A stretch of DNA of 64,000 nt, from positions 124,001-188,000 of the forward strand of contig NZ_VCYH01000004.1 of the NCBI RefSeq assembly GCF_030464345.1, given 5' to 3'. Within the stretch, counting starts at the first letter, position 1. The number at the start of each line of letters is the position of its first letter. The position numbers and the translations under genes were made by a program. Positions 7,777 to 15,223 of this stretch are shown one piece after another. The stretch comes from Methanoculleus frigidifontis (GTDB lineage: Archaea; Halobacteriota; Methanomicrobia; Methanomicrobiales; Methanoculleaceae). The notes below the pieces were generated by a model. That model saw nothing but the letters and a program-made list of their open reading frames with translations, was not told the DNA's origin and made no database searches.

Positions 7777-9156
7777 ATGAAACCCGGGAAAGCCGCAACA
7801 CTCACGATCACGCTTCTCATTACACTTTTGTTTGCCGTTTCTGCAGGCTGCATTGGAACCGGCCAGCAACCGCCGGCATCACCCGTCGTCACTGCGGTCG
7901 CCGCACCTGCCGCTGACTGCCCGCCGCTCGTGTTTACGGATCAAGAGTTTGCTTTCGAGCTCCGGCGGACGCTCAGCGCCGCGTATTCGGGAGAAGCCGA
8001 TATCGGCGAGTGCCTTGCCACTGCGTCCCGGATCGAGGAAGGAGACGTTGAGAGCTGGTACAGAGAGTGGAACAGGACCGCGGACGCCATCAGGACAGCA
8101 GGTGACGAGAGCCTCGCGGCCGGACACAGGGTCAGCGCACGGGAAGCATACTATCGGGCCGCAACCTATTATCGTACAGCCGAGTTCTTCCTGCACGGCG
8201 ATCCCGCCGATCCCCGCATCGTGGAGACGTGGGGGAAGAGCCGTGATTCCTTCCGCGACGCACTCGCGCTCGATGCCGTCCCATGCGAGATCGTCGCCAT
8301 CCCGTACGAGCATACGACGCTGCCGGGGTATTTCTATGCGGCCGACGGCTCCGGCACACCCCGGCCGCTGCTCATCGTCCAGACCGGCTTTGACGGCTGC
8401 CAGGAAGAACTCCACCCGTATGCGATGGAAGGGATCAAACGCGGCTATAACGTCCTGACGTTCGAGGGGCCGGGCCAGGGCGAAGTGATACGGATCCAGC
8501 ATATCCCGTTCCGCCCGGACTGGGAGAACGTGATCGGCCCTGTCGTGGCCTATGCGGTGAGCCGGCCCGACGTCGACGAAGACCGGATTGCACTCTGGGG
8601 AATTTCACTCGGCGGTTATCTCGCCCCCCGCGGTGCTGCATACGAGCACCGGATCGCGGCGTTGGTCGCGGACGGAGGCACCTACGACGTCGGACTGACG
8701 CTCCTGCGGAACCTGCAGAAAGAAGGGGGAGCGGCCGCGAACCTGACGAGGGAAGACCTGCAGGAATGGCTGCAGACCGATCCGGCTGAGTTCAACGACG
8801 CCATCCGCGAGGCCATGGCGCACGATACCGGCACCCGCTGGCTGAACGAGAACGGGATGTTCGTCTTCAATGCCGGCTCGCCGGCGCAGTTCTGGGCGAA
8901 ATGGATGGATTTTTCCCTGGCCGGTATTGCCGAAGAGATACGGTGCCCCACGCTGGTCAGCGCCGGCGCGATCGATCACTTCGACCCGGACTGGGTTCAG
9001 GCACAGGCACTCTACGCCCACCTCACCTGCGAGCGGGAACTGATGGTCTTCTCCGACGAGTACGGTGCCGGATCGCACTGCCAGATCGGGGCGTTCGCGC
9101 AGTCGTTTGCCGCCAAGTTCGACTGGCTCGACGATACGATGGGAATACGTGGATAG
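7777..9156 (+). CDS. lipoprotein-type alpha/beta hydrolase
   Basis: A 459-residue exported alpha/beta hydrolase. The N-terminus is a lipoprotein signal: a hydrophobic stretch at about 8-25 followed by FAVSAGC, with Cys near 28. A helical region of about 130 residues precedes the hydrolase core. The core shows LLIVQTGFDGCQEELHPYA near 190-208, VLTFEGPGQGE near 227, the nucleophile elbow LWGISLGGYLAP near 272-283 (Ser nucleophile), CPTLVSAGAIDHFDPDW near 390-406 (Asp candidate) and a His near 430. It resembles the FrsA/DUF1100-type esterases. The substrate is unknown. It stands alone, with a plus-strand surface protein next. Confidence 0.85.
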   Translation: MKPGKAATLTITLLITLLFAVSAGCIGTGQQPPASPVVTAVAAPAADCPPLVFTDQEFAFELRRTLSAAYSGEADIGECLATASRIEEGDVESWYREWNRTADAIRTAGDESLAAGHRVSAREAYYRAATYYRTAEFFLHGDPADPRIVETWGKSRDSFRDALALDAVPCEIVAIPYEHTTLPGYFYAADGSGTPRPLLIVQTGFDGCQEELHPYAMEGIKRGYNVLTFEGPGQGEVIRIQHIPFRPDWENVIGPVVAYAVSRPDVDEDRIALWGISLGGYLAPRGAAYEHRIAALVADGGTYDVGLTLLRNLQKEGGAAANLTREDLQEWLQTDPAEFNDAIREAMAHDTGTRWLNENGMFVFNAGSPAQFWAKWMDFSLAGIAEEIRCPTLVSAGAIDHFDPDWVQAQALYAHLTCERELMVFSDEYGAGSHCQIGAFAQSFAAKFDWLDDTMGIRG

Positions 9157-9268
9157 GGGCGGAACGCCGGCAGGCCGCTCACCCGAGAGATCTGCGGGTA
9201 ATTTCCGGATTCCCTTTTCCCACCAGGATTCGAGATTTCCTAAATAAAGGGAGTTTTATACGAGCGAA

Positions 9269-10498
9269 ATGGTACACTCCACCATGCGTGAAAGATTCCT
9301 CACGGCCGTCTGCATCCCGGCGATATGCATCGCGCTGTTCCTCTGTGCGGCCCCCGCCGCGGCAGAGACCGGCTGGGTGACAGAAGGAGTATCCGAAAAT
9401 ACAACCAGTGCACTGGGCGGGAAGATCTCCGGAGATTCCATCCTCTACCTCGGCGGGGCGGAAGGGATCGACCAGTCGCAGAACAGGATCTACCTCTACA
9501 GCATCCTGACCGGCGATCAAAAGATCATCGGCAGCCCGTCCGTGAATATGACCGTGACGGGAGAGGATATTTCAGGCGAGTACGCAGTATGGTTCGAAAC
9601 CCCCGTCGTGGACTTCACGCTGAACGAAACCAGCGCTGCACCGAACCGGGTTTGCCTCTACTCGCTCCGGAGCGGTTCGACGAACGTCCTCGATACGCCG
9701 GACACCGCGGAGTGGCCGAAGATCGACGGCGACCGAATTCTCTTGACGGATGACTCCGGCGACTCGTGCAACGTCACCGTCTCCCTCCACGACATCGCCA
9801 CCGGGACGAGCGAAGCGGTCTGCGAGCTGCCGATCATCGATCCCGCGGGCGTCTGCTTCGCCGGCGGCCGGATCGCATACCTGAGGTACGACGGCCTGTA
9901 CCTGTATTCTCTCGACACCGGAGCGAACACGACGGTATTTCGCAATGTCTTCGGGAACGAATCCGGCGCCGACGTCGGAGACTATGCGATGGGCGGCGAT
10001 TACCTGATCTACCTCAGGCATAGCGTCAACTATGCAGGTCCCGAAAAAGGCATCTCCGACGAACCGTATCTCTATCGCATCTCGACGGGAGAGGCGAAAC
10101 GCCTCGACCCGAGAACGGGGGATTTTGCAGAGTCTTCGAACATCTCGAGCGCAGAGGAGAAGAACCTCCAGATCTCTTCACCGTTCACCGACGGAGAACG
10201 GATCGGATGGGTGTATTCCGAGAATTCACCGGGGTCGACGATCGTTCTCTGCGACCCGCAGACCAGAACGGTTGAAACGATTCCGTTGGACGGCCTGGCT
10301 GACCGCATAGCCCTGGATGGTAACCGGATGGTCTGGGTCGAAACGCACTTCCCGTCGTTCCACGGAGAGCTCATCTATGCCGAGGAGCATGCCGGCACCG
10401 CGGAGACGGCGCCTGCGTCCGCGCCCGGGTTCACCGCAGGCATCGGTATCGTTGCCCTCATGGTAGCGCTGGTGCTGCTTGCGGGACGGAGACGATGA
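9269..10498 (+). CDS. surface beta-propeller-like protein with PGF-type C-terminal anchor
   Basis: A 409-residue secreted protein. A signal peptide (FLTAVCIPAICIALFLCAAP then AAAE) precedes repeated units of about 45-60 residues of the kind ILYLGG...QNRIYLYSILTGDQKI, VCLYSLRSGSTNVLDTP and LYLYSLDTGANTTVF, which look like TolB/WD-type propeller blades. The C-terminus has ASAPGFTAGIGIVALMVALV then RRR: a Pro-Gly-Phe motif, a membrane stretch and basic residues, as in PGF-CTERM proteins processed by archaeosortase. Many Asn-X-Ser/Thr sites fit S-layer-type glycosylation. ATG 9269 is used; ATG 9284 (MRERFL) is equally possible. It probably sits on the cell surface; ligand unknown. Confidence 0.8.
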   Translation: MVHSTMRERFLTAVCIPAICIALFLCAAPAAAETGWVTEGVSENTTSALGGKISGDSILYLGGAEGIDQSQNRIYLYSILTGDQKIIGSPSVNMTVTGEDISGEYAVWFETPVVDFTLNETSAAPNRVCLYSLRSGSTNVLDTPDTAEWPKIDGDRILLTDDSGDSCNVTVSLHDIATGTSEAVCELPIIDPAGVCFAGGRIAYLRYDGLYLYSLDTGANTTVFRNVFGNESGADVGDYAMGGDYLIYLRHSVNYAGPEKGISDEPYLYRISTGEAKRLDPRTGDFAESSNISSAEEKNLQISSPFTDGERIGWVYSENSPGSTIVLCDPQTRTVETIPLDGLADRIALDGNRMVWVETHFPSFHGELIYAEEHAGTAETAPASAPGFTAGIGIVALMVALVLLAGRRR

Positions 10499-10508
10499 AA
10501 CTATACCC

Positions 10509-10516
10509 TTTTTTTT
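10509..10516 (+). terminator. oligo-T terminator after the surface-protein gene
   Basis: Eight consecutive T residues begin eleven bases after the stop codon at 10498. Archaeal transcription ends at such T-rich tracts without needing a hairpin. Confidence 0.55.
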
Positions 10517-10540
10517 ACCGCGCCGGCAATCAGCAGGGAT

Positions 10541-10741
10541 TTACTGCAGAGGGTGACCGGTACGTATCCTGTCGAACATCCAGGTTAGGGGACTCTCGTT
10601 ATTCATCCCGGCGCTCCCTTTCCACAGGACAAAGTAGACAACCGGCGGGAAGGTCAGGAGGCTGATCAGATAGGTCGCAATCACGATGGCTGCGGCAAGC
10701 CGGCAGTCGCAGCCGTATCTGCCCGCGACCACCGCCGCCAC
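10541..10741 (-). pseudogene. C-terminal remnant of an AEC-type (auxin efflux carrier) permease
   Basis: An open stretch of 66 residues with one strong membrane segment: GCDCRLAAAIVIATYLISLL then TFPPVVYFVLW. The pattern of a short residue block, a long hydrophobic helix and a Thr-Leu-Pro-like kink matches the last segment of AEC-family permeases, which normally have ten helices and about 300 residues. Nothing upstream (10742-10881) encodes the missing nine helices, and the tail after the helix is polar and non-typical. It is read as a decayed fragment; a real 66-residue membrane protein is the alternative. Confidence 0.4.
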
Positions 10742-10816
10742 CCGCTCTTGCCGGACAACGAACTGCTGACTGCGCGAATCAGGCAGGATACGTGGGTGCG
10801 AAAATTTCCACCGATC

Positions 10817-10847
10817 AAAAAAAGAAGGGTTTTCGCGTGGAAAACCC
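10817..10847 (-). terminator. hairpin plus T-run terminator of the FMN glutamate synthase gene
   Basis: Read on the minus strand, GGGTTTTC pairs perfectly with GAAAACCC around a five-base loop (10827-10847) and is followed by TTCTTTTTTT. This lies about 35 bases after the stop at 10882. The form is like a bacterial intrinsic terminator. Confidence 0.7.
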
Positions 10848-10881
10848 GGGCCAAAGAACGCAGAAAACCCTGGATATCCTA

Positions 10882-12471
10882 TCAGGAGTCCAGGATCGCT
10901 TCCGCAGCGTCCCGGTATGCTTCCATGACGTACGGGATACCGGAGACCTTCTCGGCCTCTTCCGTCAGCGCCATCAGGTCGCTCCGGGAGACGGTCTTTA
11001 AGTTGAAGTTCCGGCTGCCGGCCATGATCTGCTGCATCCCGGTTCTGAACTTCTGGGCATACGAGTAGATACCAATGGCGCCGAGCGGGATCTCGTCGAT
11101 CCGGTCGTGGTACTTCTCCTTGAGGTCCTCGTAGTAGACGAAGATCTCGGGGACCGAACTGCCGTACTTGGCGACGGTCTTCGGGATGTCGCCGCTCTCA
11201 AGCCACTTGGCGATATTCTTGCCGGTCATGCCCGGGATCATGAGGGCACGGCCCATGCAGATCGCCTTGACGTAGGGGCTGCCCATGGCGAGCGCCTTGA
11301 AGGCGTTTGCCTCGTCGGCGAATCCACCTGCGATGGCGAGGTCGGGGACACGGATACCGCGCTCGCGGAGCCTCTCTGCGAACTGGTAGGTGAGCGCCTC
11401 GATGTAGAAGGTCGGGATACCCCACTCGTTCATCATCGGCCAGGGGCTCATGCCCGTGCCACCCGGCGCACCGTCGATGGTGAGCAGGTCGATCTTCGCT
11501 TCGGCACTGTAGCGGAGCGCCATTGCAAGCTCGACCGCCGAGTAGGCGCCGGTCTTGAGGGTGATCCGCTTGAAACCGATGTCGCGGAGCCGGTCGACCT
11601 CTTCGAGGAAGCCTTCCCGGGTCACGAAGCCGAGACGCGAGTGGCGCTCGAACTCCTTGAGTGCACCGTCCTCAAAGGCCTTCTGAACCTCGGGGAGAGT
11701 CGGGTCGGGGAGAACGACGTAGCCGCGGTTCTTCAGTTCGGTTGCACGGGAGAGGGTCTTGACCTTGATCTCGCCGCCGATGCACTTGGCACCCTGGCCC
11801 CACTTGAGCTCGATCGTCTCCAGGTTGTGCTTCGAGGAGACATACTCCGCGGTTCCAAGCCGCGTGTCCTCCACATTCAGCTGCACCAGGATCTCACCAT
11901 AGCCGTCGTGGAACTTCTTGTAGGTGTTGATACGGCGGTCCATCTCGGGCGATTCCTTGACCTTACCCTTGTTGTCCAATACAAGTTCGGGGTCAACGCC
12001 ACAGACGTTCTCACCGCAGACCAGTGTAATACCGGCGATTGCTGCACCGATGGCAAAGTGCTCCCAGTTCGCACGGGCGATCTCGGTCGAGCCGAGTGCA
12101 CCGGTGAAGATCGGGACACGCATCGGGACCTTGATATCCCAGCCGTACTCGGTCTCCGTGTCAACGGCCGAGAAGACGGCACTGTCGGAGTTTGCCTCGA
12201 CGCCCTCGGGGAGACCCTTGGCGCCCACGGCATAGCCCTGGATATTCAGGTGGGAAAAGTCAATAGGATAGTCTTTGTCTGCGCCTGCAGTCATTTCACC
12301 AAACGGCCCCGGGTAGAGGACTTCCCTGCCCCGGAACGAGGAGAGCCAGACTTCGCAGCTCCCCTTGCATCCGTCGACACAACGGGTGCACAGACCGGAC
12401 ATCGGAACGACGTTCCGCGACCGGTTGGTGGTTCCAATAGCTTCGTTAGCATTCGGTTGTCTAAGATTCAT
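10882..12471 (-). CDS. FMN-binding glutamate synthase family protein
   Basis: A 529-residue protein equal to the central synthase domain of glutamate synthase, where FMN and a 3Fe-4S cluster convert 2-oxoglutarate and ammonia to glutamate. The N-terminus has a Cys cluster (CTRCVDGCKGSC near 27-38). Synthase motifs follow: ELKWGQGAKCIGGEIKVKTL near 218-237 and LLTIDGAPGGTGMSPWPMMN near 330-349. FADEANAFKALAMGS near 391 and ICMGRALMIPGMTG near 412 complete the TIM barrel. No amidotransferase domain is attached. Start ATG 12471 follows GAGGT. It lies beside glnA and opposite the split glutamate synthase, so the island encodes two synthase-domain proteins. The true substrate of this type is not certain. 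Confidence 0.88.
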   Translation of the reverse strand: MNLRQPNANEAIGTTNRSRNVVPMSGLCTRCVDGCKGSCEVWLSSFRGREVLYPGPFGEMTAGADKDYPIDFSHLNIQGYAVGAKGLPEGVEANSDSAVFSAVDTETEYGWDIKVPMRVPIFTGALGSTEIARANWEHFAIGAAIAGITLVCGENVCGVDPELVLDNKGKVKESPEMDRRINTYKKFHDGYGEILVQLNVEDTRLGTAEYVSSKHNLETIELKWGQGAKCIGGEIKVKTLSRATELKNRGYVVLPDPTLPEVQKAFEDGALKEFERHSRLGFVTREGFLEEVDRLRDIGFKRITLKTGAYSAVELAMALRYSAEAKIDLLTIDGAPGGTGMSPWPMMNEWGIPTFYIEALTYQFAERLRERGIRVPDLAIAGGFADEANAFKALAMGSPYVKAICMGRALMIPGMTGKNIAKWLESGDIPKTVAKYGSSVPEIFVYYEDLKEKYHDRIDEIPLGAIGIYSYAQKFRTGMQQIMAGSRNFNLKTVSRSDLMALTEEAEKVSGIPYVMEAYRDAAEAILDS

Positions 12472-12491
12472 CGCTATACCTCACGATAGCG
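12472..12491 (-). promoter_or_regulatory. hairpin enclosing the ribosome binding site of the FMN glutamate synthase gene
   Basis: CGCTAT and ATAGCG form a perfect six-base inverted repeat with an eight-base loop, directly before the start codon. On the mRNA the loop contains the GAGGT ribosome binding site. This could hide or present the site; it is a sequence observation with inferred function. Confidence 0.4.
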
Positions 12492-12517
12492 GTAACAAGA
12501 AAGTTCCATCCACAGGT

Positions 12518-12527
12518 AGTTATATGT
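12518..12527 (-). promoter_or_regulatory. TATA box of the FMN glutamate synthase gene
   Basis: Minus-strand ACATATAACT lies about 47 bases before ATG 12471, the only AT-rich element in this gap at the right distance. Confidence 0.5.
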
Positions 12528-12721
12528 TTGTTTTCCGCACCGGAGCGAAAACCAAAAAAGTATCGATATTCTTGTTTTCCCAGCGATTTTGGCGAGAATT
12601 CTGCAAAATAATGATCGAATGCCTGCGGGGCAGACGGGAGAGCAGCTGCTATCCGGTTTCTCTTCAAAAGAGGGGCATTTTAGATCCGGGAAAAAGAAGC
12701 GAGGGAAGGGAGTGGCGGGGA

Positions 12722-14050
12722 TCAGTACGTCGCGAGGTAGCGCTCGAGTTCCCATGGGTGGACTGCCGTCCGGAAGGAGTCCCACTCGATCTCAGCACTG
12801 CAGGTGAGCGCATCCACGACGTGCTTGCCGAGCGCGTTGCAGACGACATCGTCCGCGAGCATGGCCTCGTTTGCCTCGTAGAGGTTCCCCGGCAGCGTCT
12901 CGATGCCCGCTTCCTGCCGCTCGGCGGCGGTCATGTGGAAGATATTCTTGTCCGTGCTCGCCGGGGGCTCGATCTTGTTGCGCACCCCGTCCATACCGGC
13001 GGCGAGCATTGCTGCGAATGCAAGGTAGGGGTTGCAGCTCGGGTCGGGGCTCCGGAACTCGACACGGGTGCTGTTGCCACGCGGGGCCGGGACGCGGATC
13101 TGCGCAGAGCGGTTGCTCGCGCTCCAGCTGATGTAGCAGGGCGCCTCATAACCGGGGACGAGCCGTTTGTAGGAGTTGATCGTCGGGTTCGCAACACGGG
13201 TGATAGCCCGGGCGTGCTTCACGAGACCGCCGATGAAGTAGTATGCGGTCTCGGAGAGCTGCAGTTTGCCGTTCGGGTCGAAGAAGGCGTTCTTCCCGTC
13301 TTTGGAGAGCGAACAGTTCACGTGCATACCGCTTCCGTTGATACCGTAGATGGGCTTGGGCATGAAGGTTGCGTGCAGGCCCGCCATCAGCGCCAGGCTC
13401 TTGACGGCGAACTTAAAGGTGATGACGTTGTCGGCTGTCTTGAGCGCGTCGCTGTACTTGAAGTCGATCTCGTGCTGGCTCTCGGCAACCTCATGGTGAG
13501 AAGCTTCGATCTCAAAGTCCATCGCTTCGAGCGCGAGGATGATGTCCCTGCGGACGTTCTCGGCGAGGTCGGAGGGTGCGAGGTCGAAGTATCCGCCGAC
13601 GTCCTGGAAGAGCGTTGTCGGCTTGCCGTCCACCATCTTGAAGAGGAAAAACTCAAGCTCCGGCCCGGTATTGAAGACGAAACCGTCCTTTGCCGCGTCA
13701 TCCAGCGCCCGCCGCAGCACGTAGCGCGGGTCGCCCTCGAAAGGCTGGGTGTTTGCCTTGTGTACGTCGCAGATGAACCGGGCGACGGCGGTCTCGTGCG
13801 ATCTCCAGGGGAGAAGCGTGTAGGTGTCGAAGTCCGGCTTGAGCAGCATATCGGACTCCTCGATGCGCACAAAACCCTCGATGGATGATCCGTCAAATCC
13901 GATGCCGTCGGTCAGCGCCTTCTCCGCCTGGCTCACCGGGATGGCCACGTTCTTGGGCATCCCGAAAATGTCGGAAAACTGCAGTCGCAGGAATTTAACG
14001 TTGTCTTGCTCGATTCTTGCGAGCATTTCCGCTGTCGCATCTTTGGCCAT
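12722..14050 (-). CDS. glnA: glutamine synthetase type I
   Basis: Glutamine synthetase, which makes glutamine from glutamate, ammonia and ATP. The 442-residue length is typical of the GSI-alpha group. Visible motifs: DGSSIEGFVRIEESDM near 53-68, the metal-binding EASHHEVAESQHEIDFKY near 197-214, GSGMHVNCSLSKDGKNAFFD near 255-275, the PGYEAPCYISWSASNRSAQIR region near 308-328 and RVEFRSPDPSCNPYLAFA near 341-358. The region before the C-terminus lacks the NLYE-like adenylylation loop of the beta type, so control by adenylylation is not expected. A nitrogen operator-like site lies just before the start. Confidence 0.95.
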   Translation of the reverse strand: MAKDATAEMLARIEQDNVKFLRLQFSDIFGMPKNVAIPVSQAEKALTDGIGFDGSSIEGFVRIEESDMLLKPDFDTYTLLPWRSHETAVARFICDVHKANTQPFEGDPRYVLRRALDDAAKDGFVFNTGPELEFFLFKMVDGKPTTLFQDVGGYFDLAPSDLAENVRRDIILALEAMDFEIEASHHEVAESQHEIDFKYSDALKTADNVITFKFAVKSLALMAGLHATFMPKPIYGINGSGMHVNCSLSKDGKNAFFDPNGKLQLSETAYYFIGGLVKHARAITRVANPTINSYKRLVPGYEAPCYISWSASNRSAQIRVPAPRGNSTRVEFRSPDPSCNPYLAFAAMLAAGMDGVRNKIEPPASTDKNIFHMTAAERQEAGIETLPGNLYEANEAMLADDVVCNALGKHVVDALTCSAEIEWDSFRTAVHPWELERYLATY

Positions 14051-14052
14051 AT

Positions 14053-14066
14053 GGAAGAAAACTTCT
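14053..14066. promoter_or_regulatory. GGAA-N6-TTCT site before glnA (candidate NrpR operator)
   Basis: GGAA, six bases, then TTCT lies between the glnA TATA box and its start codon at 14050. The NrpR repressor of methanogens is known to bind GGAA-N6-TTCC; this is a one-base departure. The same departure occurs before amt at 18580. Confidence 0.5.
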
Positions 14067-14075
14067 ATCCAATCA

Positions 14076-14084
14076 CATAAATAC
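14076..14084 (-). promoter_or_regulatory. TATA box of glnA
   Basis: Minus-strand GTATTTATG lies about 26 bases before ATG 14050, so transcription would start at or very near the start codon. Confidence 0.55.
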
Positions 14085-14106
14085 CTATTGATACAAATAC
14101 CAAAGG

Positions 14107-14121
14107 TACAGAAGTTCTGTA
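14107..14121. promoter_or_regulatory. 15-base palindrome in the glnA/gltB divergent region
   Basis: TACAGAAGTTCTGTA is a perfect palindrome around a central G. It lies 50 bases before the glutamate synthase start and 57 before glnA, a place for a shared operator. The binding protein is unknown. Confidence 0.4.
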
Positions 14122-14170
14122 GCCAGCAGCGTACTGGAAACCATACCGAGCTTTATCACTAGTGATTGTA

Positions 14171-15223
14171 ATGTGTGGCATAATTGGAGTTATCGACAGG
14201 CAGCGCCGGAAAATGGACGGTTCAGCCATCAAACGTGCTCTTTCCATGATGAACGAGCGTGGCAGCGGGGAGGGGGCTGGCTACGTCGCCTACGGAGCCT
14301 ACCCCGAGTACGAAGACTGCTACGCGTTACACGTGTTCTTTGACAATATTCACGAGACAAAGCGCACACTCGAAGCGATGCTCGAGCAGTGGGGTCATAT
14401 CGTGCACGACGAGCGGATCCGCACCTACGATCAGCCGAACCTGCGGACGGTCCACATCCCCTGGCGGTACTTCTTCAAGCCCTACGCCGGGCTGATGGCT
14501 CACAGCACCTCACCCGAAGACGACATCGTCTCGCAGATTGTGATGAAGATCAACACCGCTCACACCGGCGCCCTCATCTACTCGTCGGGCAAGAACGTCG
14601 GCGTCTTCAAGGCGGCGGGCTGGCCGGAAGAGGTGGCCGACTTCTACCGGATCGAGGACTACGAGGGCTACATCTGGCTGGCGCACAACCGGTATCCGAC
14701 CAACACCCCCGGGTGGTGGGGAGGAGCGCACCCGTTCAACCTGCTCGACTGGAGCGTCGTGCACAACGGTGAGATCACCTCGTACGGGACGAACCGGCGG
14801 TACATCGAGAGTTACGGATATATCTGCACGATGTTCACCGACACCGAGGTGGTCGCCTACCTCATGGACCACCTGGTGCGCAAACAGAACCTGGACGCCG
14901 ATCTCGCCGTCCGTGCCCTCGCACCCCCCTTCTGGGACGACATCGACCGGATGCCCGAAAAAGAGCAGGACCTGAACCGCGCTCTCAGACTCGCGTACGG
15001 CCCGGCGATGATGAACGGCCCCTTTGCGATCGTCGTCGCCAACCACGAGATGATGGTCGGGTTCACCGACCGCATCAAGCTGCGCCCCCTGGTCGTCGGG
15101 GAGCATGGCGACCGCCTCTACATCTCCAGCGAAGAAGCGGCCATCCGCGCCATGGACCCGAACGTCGAGCGGATCAGCATGCCTCCGGCGGGCAAGCCGA
15201 TCATCGGGAGGGTCGCCCGATGA
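14171..15223 (+). CDS. gltB1: glutamate synthase, glutamine amidotransferase subunit (class II)
   Basis: This subunit releases ammonia from glutamine and passes it to the synthase subunit. In archaea this domain of bacterial GltB is a separate protein. Start ATG 14171 gives MCGIIGVIDRQ with Cys2 as the catalytic nucleophile, after GTGAT. The class II landmarks are HNRYPTNTPGWWGGAHPF near 174-192, VVHNGEITSYGTNRRYIE near 198-215 and TDTEVVAYLMDHL near 225-237. There are 350 residues. The last four bases overlap the next start (ATGA), so the cluster is translated in series. Confidence 0.92.
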   Translation: MCGIIGVIDRQRRKMDGSAIKRALSMMNERGSGEGAGYVAYGAYPEYEDCYALHVFFDNIHETKRTLEAMLEQWGHIVHDERIRTYDQPNLRTVHIPWRYFFKPYAGLMAHSTSPEDDIVSQIVMKINTAHTGALIYSSGKNVGVFKAAGWPEEVADFYRIEDYEGYIWLAHNRYPTNTPGWWGGAHPFNLLDWSVVHNGEITSYGTNRRYIESYGYICTMFTDTEVVAYLMDHLVRKQNLDADLAVRALAPPFWDDIDRMPEKEQDLNRALRLAYGPAMMNGPFAIVVANHEMMVGFTDRIKLRPLVVGEHGDRLYISSEEAAIRAMDPNVERISMPPAGKPIIGRVAR

